Shown here one piece after another: positions 25,053 to 34,963 of a stretch of 64,000 nucleotides of DNA. Where the stretch lies: assembly GCA_027924585.1 (NCBI GenBank), contig BSBM01000423.1, positions 4,860,001 to 4,924,000 of the forward strand, given 5' to 3'. Within the stretch, counting starts at the first letter, position 1. Each line of letters opens with the position of its first letter. The DNA comes from Larix kaempferi. Its lineage: Eukaryota; Streptophyta; Pinopsida; Pinales; Pinaceae. The notes under the pieces were generated by a model. The model had not been told where the DNA came from. It did no database searches and worked only from the letters and a program-made list of their open reading frames with translations. The position numbers were made by a program, and so were the translations under genes.

Positions 25053-26230
25053 ATTAGATATGCGTACAATATGGAAGGTTGGACGGTTGGACTGTTTCGA
25101 GATTGTGCTTTTCAATGGTTCTGTGAATGTAAATATATTCCTTTTATTTCAGCTGTGGTTTTATGGACAGTTTGGCATTCGAGGAATGCAGCACTATTTG
25201 AGGACATGACGCCCTCTATTAACAATATCATATGCAGAATTATGGGGGTCATTAAAACTCATTGCTCAAGCATTGGCAATTAAAGAGTCACAAAACAATC
25301 TTTCTTTCAATGCACTTTTCACCATAGTAGCATAATTCTAGTACGAAAACGGATACGAATACGATTCGATACCGAAAAAATACTTAATAAAAAAATCTAG
25401 TACCAATAAATTACGGAAGTAGAGTGCTTATATATAATATTTTTTAATCAAATATTTAAAAATATATGGTAAATGTACATAGACATTTATATAATAAAAT
25501 CAAATATATTTAAAAAACAAAAAAATATAATTTCAACAACTTGCGAGATGACAAATGTGAGTGACGGCAACTAGTTATTAATAATTATTTTAATAAGAAA
25601 GTATAAATTGAATAGTATTTATGTTTTATAGTGTTTAAGTTTGTTTTTTTTAAATTGGTTTTCAAACTTTAATTTTCTATTACTAAGAATCCGTATTAGT
25701 ATTACACTTTAATTATGCTACTATGCTTTTCACAAAACGGTGGCTATTTGGCTTTCTTCGATAGATCGGCTATTGATGGGCGTTGTGCTATTGGTGGGGT
25801 TATCTATATCAATAAGGAACATTATTATACTCTGAAACTCAATTGTGGCACTGGCACTAATACCAAGGCTGAGATGATTGGTTTGTGGTGTTTTCTTACA
25901 GTTTCCAAATATTTTGGTTTTCATGAAATCTCAGTTTATGGTGACTCCAGGGTAACAATCAAATGGACACAAGGGGTTTTTAAAATCAATGTCATCTCTC
26001 AACATCACTAGTGTCGCAGAATTAAGGACGATATACTTTTCTTCAAGAATATATCTTTTGAACATATATATAGACATCATAATGCACTTGCTGATACATT
26101 ATCCAAAAATGCTCATGAAGGCGGTGAAGGTTTTATTAGGTGGTAAGAATATCAAGAGAGTCTTCTACTCGACTCAGATCAGGTTTTCATGTCATACTTG
26201 TAGTGGCAATGCAATTTTTGAACTTTTGAT
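25053..26230 (+). pseudogene. LINE ORF2 C-terminus: linker and RNase H domain, interrupted
   Basis: Residues encoded at about 25060-25280 (VVLWTVWHSRNAALFEDM) match the linker before RNase H in plant L1 ORF2. After the MITE, the frame from about 25740 reads FFDRSA (first Asp), GGVIYINKEHYY, TKAEM (Glu) and YGDSR (Asp); RHHNALADTLSKNA near 26070-26110 supplies the last Asp in a shifted frame. All four catalytic acidic residues remain visible. Stops and shifts mean it is not expressed as an enzyme. Confidence 0.75.
25323..25725. mobile_element. hAT-like MITE, 403 bp
   Basis: The ends are exact inverted repeats for 15 bases (CATAGTAGCATAATT), with weaker pairing further in. CTTTTCAC flanks both sides (25315-25322, 25726-25733), an 8-bp duplication typical of hAT transposons. 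The interior is AT-rich and non-coding, so it depends on a transposase from elsewhere. Removing it and one CTTTTCAC rejoins the two parts of the LINE ORF. Confidence 0.85.
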
Positions 26231-27145
26231 GTATTGATCTATGAACAAACCCTAGCGTGATCACGGTTTGCACAGGATGATTTCTTTGTTATTTTCTGTA
26301 ATCTGGATGTTGATTTTGGGTTCCATAGGGCCTTCTTTTCTGTATAAGTCATGTCTTCACAATGATTTATGCTTTTGTACCATTTGATTCTTATCAATGA
26401 ATACTAATAGTATGGTTCTTTTTTTCTGCTAAAAAAAGGATTGTTTCCATATAAATAATAGATGTAAGTTACCACATTTTGACTTATGTAAAGGACATAA
26501 TTATGTTATTAATATGTTCTCACATAATCAATGGAATTATATTAGTTTATTATGTTTTAATATTATATTGTTTTTATATTATGTTAATTTAATATAGTGT
26601 AGTCTTGTAATAATGCACTTGCTGATACATTATCCAAAAATGCTCATGAAGGCGGTGAAGGTTTTATTAGGTGGGAATAATATCAAGAGAGTCTTCTACT
26701 CGACTCGGATCAGGTTTTCATGTCATACTTGTAGTGGCAATGCAATTTTTGAACTTTTGATGTATTGATCTATGAATTGACACTAGCCTGATCACGATTT
26801 GCACACGATGATTTCTTTGTTATTTTCTGTAATCTGGATGTTGATTTTGGGTTTCATAGGACCTTCTTTTCGGTATAAGTCATGTCTTCATAATGACTTA
26901 TGTTTTTGTATTATTTGATTCTTATAATGAATACCAATAATATGGTTTTTTTTCAGCTAAAAAAAGGATTATTTACACATAAATAATGGATGTAAGTTAA
27001 CCCATTTTTACATAACCATTTTGACTTATGTAAAGGACATAGTTATGTTATTAATATGTTCTCACATAATCAATGGAATTATATTAATATATTATGTTTT
27101 AATATTATATTGTTTTTATATTATGTTGATTTAATATAGTGTAGT
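26081..27145. repeat. 531-bp tandem duplication covering the LINE 3' end and its flank
   Basis: AATGCACTTGCTGATACATT starts copy one at 26081 and copy two at 26612. Both contain the end of the RNase H frame, the LINE tail and about 170 bp of flanking DNA up to AATATAGTGTAGT. The duplication followed the LINE insertion, because both the tail and its flank are copied. Confidence 0.9.
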
Positions 27146-28825
27146 TTTGTAATGAAAGAATTTAGTGTAATAAAAGGTATAGTGTGTTCTCATATAAAGA
27201 TACGAATTATGAAAAGGTTTGGGTGAAGCATTTTGCACGTATACCTTGAAAGGATTGATTTTATGATATTATGATAGAACAATGTATTTTATGTAAATGG
27301 GTTGAGTATACTCTATAAAATGGATTGATTAAGTTTTATAAATGGGTAGATAGTGTTAATTCTATAAAGGAATTGGAGTTGATTATGTTGATGGGTGATG
27401 TATTATGTTTCGTAATTGGAGTTGATTATGTTCATGTGGTTATATACTCTGCTTATTGATAGGAATATATTATATTTTACAATGCAAGGAATTAGACCAT
27501 ACTACTATATTATGTTTCACATATTAAGGTTGATATGTTAGAATGTTAGGGTTATATATAAAAAGGTTTCATGGTATTATAACAAAACAATTATATGAAG
27601 GTATTATGTTTTTATAAAGGAGGTATTATGTTGTTATAATGGAGGTATTATGTTGTTATATCATATGTGGTTGATTATCTTAAGATAATAGGTTTTTATA
27701 TAAAAGAATTGATTAGGCTTGTACATAGCGACCTTAATTATGTAATGTAAGGTATCTTAAGTAAAGAAAAAAATTACATTAATGTATTATGTTTCTTTTC
27801 GACGAACTTATATGTGGATCGAACTAATTAGTGAAGATATGCACTAGGCCCTTAACGTAAATGAGATCTAGGAGTTATCCAAATCGTAACACCATGGAGA
27901 ATACTAAGCAATTATAGTCAAAGACAAGGAGAATTAACACCTAGACATGACATGTTTGCATTTAAAGAAGGTGTTGATGCCCTGAAATTCTCAGCATCGA
28001 CAATAGGGATTCTCCCCAATGAGCGATCCTAATTAGATCGTCCATTGTTTGGTATGGAGAATCCATCCAGTTAACGGTTCGACTACCGTAGGTGTAATTG
28101 GTTAAGTTCTTTACCGGTTGCAGCCCGATTCACCATTTATGTAATTTTATTTTAAAATATGAGATACAATTTCCCTAATTAATGCAATGGAATTGATAGG
28201 TAGAAGCCTCACAAGTGATGCGCAGGTTCTTGCCTCTCGCCTTACCACTTCTACCTTATCAATTCGATTATTATCTAATCTAAACTAACTATCATATCCC
28301 TACAAGGAGCAATTTAAAGTAAGAGTAATAAGCTGAAAATGATCAAGTACATTTAATAGATATCCATTAAAAGAAACATTCACATTTACAACAGAAATTA
28401 TCAAAGATAGCTTTGATATTGATTAAAGCAATTTATTACTCTGTTATACATAACCATTTGCATGAAATAAGGAACATTCACCATCATTGAAATAATTCGA
28501 AAGAATTAGAAAGATCTCACAGTATGATAGATGCGGAAAAAGAAATAATTATGTTCCAGCGATCACACATTCCAGGCAAACATCAATGCAAGCTTTTTTC
28601 CAGCAAACTAGTCCCTTCTCATTAGAAAAGAAATAGTTCTTTTACAAAAATGTCTCCAACATTTAATTGACCATAAAAAATCCTTTCTGCTTATTCTCCT
28701 TTTCTATTTATCTTACCAAAATTTTGTCCTCTAGTGACTCCTTGTTTACCGTAACCCTAGGAATTCCCAAAATTTGTCATTTAGTGCTTACATAAGAAAA
28801 TACAAAAATATATTTACAATTAAAA
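27146..28825. other. Gene-free stretch with small tandem repeats and a hairpin
   Basis: About 27597-27662 holds three copies of a 24-bp AGGTATTATG-TTGTTATA unit. 27972-28064 holds two adjacent inverted repeats, listed separately. The remainder is AT-rich without a convincing frame. It lies downstream of the family A ORF and may include its 3' untranslated region. Confidence 0.45.
28007..28064. other. Imperfect hairpin, 58 bp
   Basis: GGATTCTCC (28007-28015) pairs perfectly with GGAGAATCC (28056-28064). Inside it CAATGAGCGATC pairs 10 of 12 with GATCGTCCATTG around a 7-base loop. A second small inverted repeat, TGTTGATGC with GCATCGACA, sits just before it at 27972-28002. It may be a transposon end or a transcript structure; the sequence gives no function. 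Confidence 0.5.
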
Positions 28826-31800
28826 TTAGGTGGGCCCTTTTAAACTAGAAATAGAATCTGCCCATGCATTAGCCTCTTCAGGTATGATATTAAATTGGAC
28901 AGGCTCCAATACTTTTAAGGACACTTCATGATATGACAACTATGTTTCTATATTCGCCAATCCTGCTACTGTAGCCTTGCAGCTATCTTCCATAAAATAG
29001 GCATTTATAGATGCTTGTCCCACAAAGTGGTGGATGTCTTCTTCTATGAGAATGCCCAATTTTCAGATGTAGTCTAGATCTTCCCGCAACCCATTCTACA
29101 GTTTTCCTATACGTTGGTCTCTTGAAGGAAGCTCATTAATCTTCGGGACCAAAGAGAGATGACATTTCTCATGAACCTGATGGATTTTCTCATGAAAAGC
29201 TTGACACTTTTGGACAGTCTTAGGAATTTCGTTATTTAGTCTCCTACTAGATTTCCTACAAAATTCCAGAAGTGCCCTATCTGACTTCAGGTCTACTGTT
29301 TTCTTCGGAGGAAAATGATCAGGGGATTATGAGTTAGTTTCTCTCCAGGCCATCTGGATCTAACCTTATATGCAATATCAAGCAGTTTTTTTCTCATTGC
29401 TAATGACTCTGCAATAATCACCTTCATCCTCGCCATCAACAACTTCATCTTGTAGATTTCTTCTATGAGTTTTTCCCGAGAGCGATATATTTGTTCCTGA
29501 ATCTTGCATGCTTGTTCATAAAACAAAGTCATGTCTTGCTTCCTATTATCTGCCAACTCTAGCTGCTCTGCCAGAGATTCCTTTTATCTTAACAATTCAT
29601 CCATTTGAGTTTTCAATTCCTTGGCCTTTTGGTTTGCGACTGATTCTCGCACTTCCAGGTCTCTGATCTTTGCTTCGAAATCACTTCTCTCACCCTCCAT
29701 TATCAACAATTGCACATTTAATGCTTCTTTCTCTGCATCCAGATTTTGGTAGTTGGATATCAATTTGTAGTTTTCAGATAATGTGGCCTCAAATTTCCTT
29801 TTCAGCTCTATGCTTTCACCCAGCTCCTTTACCAAGTTGTCCTTCAATTTCAACATCTTCTCTTTTTTGTGTTCGACATCGTTCAACAATTTGTCAACAT
29901 TATCTACACTTGCTTGCGCAACATCTATGTTGATAGATGCTATGAACTCAGGGTCTTTGTGGGTACCCTCCATGATTGTGTTTTCCTGGACTGTGATGAC
30001 ATTGGGTTGGGTGCCCATTTTCAATCTCTTCTATATCCTCCTCGTGATGGTCTTTCTTTTTGAATAAAAAATTATCATTTCCAATTTGGCCATAGTAGGT
30101 TGCTTTGATGGGGTGAATGGGGTGAGTCTGAGCTCAGCAAATGGGAGGTGACCTCCAGTGAGTGTCACATTAGACACCTTAGGTGGGTCTACATCCATGT
30201 GTTGTGGACTCATGTGTTCACTATGGGTTCCTTCTTTATCCATAGCTTCCTTGAACCGATCCTCTTCTTTTCTTCTTAATTCCCTAGCTGCTTCCTTTCT
30301 TTCCTTCTCTTTCCTTGCGTTTTCTTCTTCTTTAAGCTCTTCCTCATATTTTCTCTGTTGTTCCTTAGCAGCTTCTCTTTCTTGCCTCTCGTCCTCTTCC
30401 TTTTGTTGTCTCTCTGTTTCTTCTGCTTCCTCTATTTGTAGCCTTTCTGCTTCCTCTTTCAGGTTCCTCTCTGTTTTCTTGGCAGTGTTGGTAGCAGTAC
30501 TAGGACCAACTCCACTCTTGTGACCAAATAGTTTTCTCCGTTTGGTCATATTGCTTTCCCTTCGATACACTTATTCGTCCTTCAAGAAATGATTTGTGTA
30601 TTCGAAGGTAATTTTATAGGAATCACATTTTCGAGTGCCCTTATCTTGGTTATCATGCCTTACAAAAATCTTTGTTCCAAAATGAAGGACTCCAAATCTT
30701 TGACAAAATATTCAGCTCCCTTCGCCTTAGGGAATTTGTACGCATCGATAGTGAACGATAGTGGTGGGTAGGAGGCCTTCTTCTTCTCATGGAGAAAATT
30801 GCCAACTCCATTGAAAAAAACTTTCCTTACGACATCTTTCTGCACAACAAAATTGGTAGCTTATTTAGGCAACAAAGAAGGGGGTTGGGTGCCCCCATAC
30901 ATCCTGAGATAAGTGCCTTCTGCGGAGAAATAGTAATCTCCATATTCCTCGATAAATGCCAAAGCATTATTGGATAGACAATTTGGTTCCTTATTGAAAA
31001 TTAGCCAGTAAAGAGGCATGCTTAATCCCTCACAAATTAGTTTGTAGTGACTTGCATATTTGTGAGCCCATGTCATCTGATAAGCTACATGAAGGGGAGA
31101 GTCTGCCTGATTCCAAACACATCCCAAATCAAGGAAAGGGTTTCTGATTAGTATGCAATCCAAGAGTTAGGAAGACATGAAGAATTCATCCTTCTTCTGC
31201 ATCAATCCTCCTTGTGCTTCAACAATGTGTGATGCCGTGCTTTCCGAAATGATATCTTCCCAGTTGAAAATTGTACCATGCATGGCAATGTGGTACATCA
31301 CTGGTACCCAACTGATTTTATAGGTCTTTCCGTTTTCCAAGCCAAAAACCCTGCTTAACATCAAAACTATGATTCTATACGGGGTCCTTAAGCTTTGACT
31401 ATCCTATTCTCCTCTAGACCTCAGTCTCAACTGTTTTTCAGGGACCATTATCTTCTTAGCATAATCGAAGTGATCTGTATTGACCTCTCTTATCTAGTCA
31501 TCAATCATCATAACTTTAGGGGAGGGTAGATTGTATGCTACAGCTATGTGGCCTAGTTGGAAGGATGCGAGCCCTTCTCCTTTGGCATCATATATGATTC
31601 TAGTGGTAACATCCACCTAGCGCAAGATCCATCCAATAACCTCTAAGCAAGGGAATAACTCAGGGCGTGTGGCCGCCTTATGGAGGTCGGACCTATTAAT
31701 GTTCTGGTAGAGCATTAACTCTTCGATAGTTTCTTCAGGCACATTTCCATCTCTGATGACTCTGTATATTTCACCCCATTTGAACTTTCATGGCTCTAGT

Positions 31801-31899
31801 GTCTTCGAACATTGTCTCTAATGGGGTATCCAACACTATTTGTACGTCTGAATCCGATTCCACCAACTTGGACTTTCGCTTCGCAGACCTTGTATGCAT
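28826..31899 (-). pseudogene. Family A: broken ORF of about 1,000 codons, globular N-terminus plus coiled coil, unknown function
   Basis: A minus-strand reading frame starts MHTRSAKRKSKLVESDSD at 31899 and can be followed, with several stops and at least two frameshifts, to a TAA at 28828-28826. The first ~400 residues look globular (MYHIAMHGTIFNW, AHKYASHYKLICEG, IEEYGDYYFSAEGTYLRMYG). Then comes a highly charged Glu/Lys/Arg helix (30550-30230), a coiled coil (30024-29293) and a C-terminal segment (29290-28830). Several stops replace apparent Gln codons. I do not recognise the family. The architecture parallels the frame at 52974-56193, which favours a dispersed family, possibly an extra ORF of a large retroelement. 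Inference only. Confidence 0.5.
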
Positions 31900-33399
31900 A
31901 TCAAATCTAATGAGACACAAAATGAATAAGTGAGGAATCTTCATGAAATCGTTTAAAATAATTCATTATTCATAGTATAGCAACTAAGCAGAGTTAAAAC
32001 AATATTTAAACGCTATCATTGTTTGTTTAGATTTTAAATTGCAATCGAGTCTTCAAGTATAACCGTGGAAACAAACCAAAGGTACCTATTTCAACTGTTT
32101 ACATCAAATTTTAAAGCCTTTGTGTGAAAGACAAGCTTAATTTTTCTTTGGCTCAATGCATAAACAAACTTATAAAAGGAAAATGCAGCTTGGGAACATT
32201 GTAGCATACACAAATAGTTAAGCAAATGAAGACTTTCATGCTGACAGACCAATGCTTCTAAGGTTCGCTACACTTCAGTGACATGCAGATGTGTGGAAAA
32301 CAGAGTGCAACCGGAAAATAAGTAGAATTGTTTTGACAAATTCCTTCCAAAGGTTTTCATTAATAACAAAAAAATCTACATTCTTAAAATGAGCGATGAC
32401 AAACAATGACTCGGTAAAACTGATTTCGGGGTCACTCAAACTATGTTTCTTCAGTTTTAAATCTTGCTCGAATGAAAAAAAAATTCTTCTTTAATTAGAA
32501 ACACATGTTTGATGGGTGTGACGCCTTCAAGCTTAACATGATGTCGAGAAAGAATCTGGCATCGACAAAGCGACTACCCGGGTGCCGTGTGGGATTTGAG
32601 AAAAAACTGGTCTCGACAGGAAACGAGAAGGCGACATCCAAGGCTAGACCTCCATAAGTGTAAAAGGCGTGGTTATACTGAAGAAAAAGTGCGACAATCC
32701 TAATCTATATGCCCTGGAAACTCTCGGTTTTCTGCGTGTTACCCAAATTTTGAGTTGTTCAACGCTTAGGTTCTTAAAGGTAGGTTTCATGAGGGTACGG
32801 AAACTGGAAAAAAAATGTAAAAAACCCCACTATCCGTGGCAAAATTAACTCCTTTCCCCACACGCAATCATTTCGACCGAAAGGACACGAGGGTTACTAC
32901 AGGTGTGACTAGGTTGTCAGGTTAACATGATCTACTAGATCGAGAAACCTTAGCCAGGTGAGGCCATGGCAGCCCCACTCAGAAACACAATTCTTAGCCC
33001 AAACTAGATAACCCTAACCCAAAAGACTTTGAAAAACAAGGGTGGGGCAGACAAAGGTCTAAAATAAGGATAAAATGCCCAAAACAAGACATAGTTACTA
33101 AAAAAGATGAAGGTGAGGGTGCGAGGTTTCCTACCTGTCACTCGCAGAGTGGCCGTGAATTTGAGCTCGACCATGTTGAGTACTTGGCATCCGATGACTA
33201 ACGGTGGCTAGAGTGAATAGACGACATTTTCTTCCCTTTCGCTAATGCTGGCATAAAAAATCTTTTTTCTCTATATATAACAAACAAAACCCTTGCAATA
33301 AATGCGAATGGGGTTGGTAGGTGGGGCATTAAATGACCAAGTCTGTTGGTGCCAATGCCCCTTTTCACTCTCACTTTCCATTGAAGAAAAACCTCTGCC
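31900..33399 (-). other. 5' region of family A with TATA-like box; otherwise gene-free
   Basis: On the minus strand a TATATATAG sequence lies at 33271-33280. About 140 bases downstream a short frame (MVELKFTATLRVTG, from 33174) ends at G followed by GTAGG, a possible splice donor at 33134. A comparable TATA box and G-GTAGG junction stand upstream of family B, where the preceding residues read KIAFKLSVIG. A leader exon shared by both families is inferred. The rest of the stretch shows no ORF. Confidence 0.3.
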
Positions 33400-33796
33400 A
33401 ACTATTTTGGCGTACTTTCCCCAGTCGCTGCGACATGGTCGGCACAGTTTCCCCCGATTGTTGTGACACAGTTGATGTACTTTCTTGCCAAAATGCTGCA
33501 GAACGGTCGGCACATTTTGGCCCGATCGCAGCGAAACGATTGGCGTATTGAAATGATTGCTGTGAAACGGTCGGCGAGCTTTGCCCAAAGGCAACGAAAT
33601 GATCGGTGCAGACTCACTAAAACACTTGCGAGAAGTTCAGTGTGAACTCATGAAAAAGCCACGAAACGGTCGGTGCAAACTCTCTAGTCGTTGCAAAACG
33701 GTCGACGCATTTTGCAAGATCGCAACGAAACGATCAACGAAATTCACCCAAAGGCAGAGAAATGGTTGGTGCAAACTTTCCAGAACGCTACGAAAA
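33400..33796. repeat. 33-bp minisatellite, left part
   Basis: About a dozen diverged units of roughly 33 bp run through the stretch. Each is built around GCGAAACGGTCGGCGCA followed by a TTT-C-rich end. The array resumes at 40469 after Copia-A. Frames on both strands here (33198-33912) are repeat artefacts. Confidence 0.8.
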
Positions 33797-34390
33797 TGTT
33801 GATGTATATGTAACTTCGGAATGTATTTCATATATATATTTATTGTACTCTTATAGAGATGTATTATTCCTCTATACGGAAGTGTCGTCATTTGTACTTT
33901 CAAGTGTCGCAAGTGGTTAACTTGCCGATGGGTTATTAGACCACCTAATGTGGGTGTCGACCCTAATTTAATGTAACTAGGGTTATTAGGCTAATTTAGA
34001 CAAGTCGGCCCCATAAGTATTTTAGGCAGGTCGGACAAGTATAAATAGAGATCGGGAGATCTCTATTTAGATCATCTCATTACTCACTCTTCTATCACTC
34101 GGAAAGTGGTGCAAATGTGAGGAGGAGGATCAACACATAGGAGAAGTCTATCTCTTGTACTTGGGTTGTACTTTGGTTGTACTATTGCTTTATCTATCTC
34201 TGAGGAAGTTGTGGGGTTTTTCACCTTAGGGTTTTCTCCATGGAAACTCTGTGTGTCCATTGTCTCTTATGGTTATGCTTCTTGTGATGATTGACATGCT
34301 TGGTATGATTGATATGCATTGATATACTGTACATGTTATTCTATCAGTAAAGATCCTATAGCATATTGAATTAATGCTTAAAATCTAACA
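33797..34390 (+). repeat. Copia-A 5' LTR
   Basis: Of 594 bp, the first two and last two bases are TG and CA. A TATA box (TATAAATAG, 34040-34048) marks the likely promoter. Most differences from the 3' LTR are transitions. Confidence 0.95.
34040..34068 (+). promoter_or_regulatory. Copia-A TATA box overlapping an 11-bp hairpin
   Basis: TATAAATAG starts at 34040. Overlapping it, AAATAGAGATC (34043-34053) and GATCTCTATTT (34058-34068) form a perfect inverted repeat around GGGA. The 3' LTR copy (TATA at 40113) keeps the structure with one change. Transcription would be expected to begin 25-30 bases beyond TATA, so the hairpin is probably DNA-level or at the very 5' edge of the RNA. Confidence 0.65.
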
Positions 34391-34400
34391 TGATCAGAGC
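34391..34400 (+). other. Copia-A primer-binding site, shortened
   Basis: TGATCAGAGC directly follows the LTR. It matches the standard TGGTATCAGAGC initiator-tRNA site if two internal bases were lost, which would weaken priming. Confidence 0.65.
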
Positions 34401-34963
34401 TAACCTGAGACGAAGACACTGTGCAGTTATTGAAACCAGGGTTTCTTGTTTATTGGGTTTCTCTCCACAGATTTTGGAAAAGCAGTATAGTAGATTGACT
34501 CTAATCATCAAGGAGAATCTATTTGTCCAATCAGAATTCAATTATGAGCTATTTCAGTTTTGGCCTTAAAAATTCGGGTTCCAACAAAAATAGGAATTTC
34601 TGAAATATGAAGACATAGCTGGAAGATCCTTGGAAAAATTGAAGTTTAGTGCTTGGGATCGAGATTTTTGGCTGGGTAGATCGTCGGGAAACGAAAACCC
34701 TGATTCAGGCTTCTCCTTAGTGAATGCGGGAAGAATAAAAGACATTTCTAAAGGCTGAAACTTTGCAGATCTGAAATTATGAATATACCAGGCTGATCAA
34801 TTCATCAAGGCGCATCTTTCTATCCTTTCAGAAGTTGGAAATTCAAAGTTTGAAATTTTAGGGTTTATCTGACAAACCCTAATCCGGCACCAGATCCAGT
34901 TTTCAGCAAATCAAGTGGTAAGACCTAAATCTTTTCTATTTCCATTTGAAGTACTCTTTAGAG

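Larger units (their letters stand above)
25012..26449 (+). mobile_element. 5'-truncated L1-type LINE with 13-bp target site duplication
   Basis: The 13-bp AGGATTGTTTCCA lies at 25012-25024 and again at 26437-26449. The body between them ends in a short A run (26431-26437) preceded by a T-rich tract, as in plant L1 elements. It carries only the C-terminal end of ORF2, as expected when target-primed reverse transcription stops early. A MITE (25323-25725) later inserted into it, and its 3' half was later copied in a 531-bp tandem duplication. Confidence 0.85.

Noticed and set aside
30158-30523. Ser-rich plus-strand frame of 121 codons
   Set aside because: Shadow of the Glu/Lys-rich coiled-coil frame of family A on the other strand.
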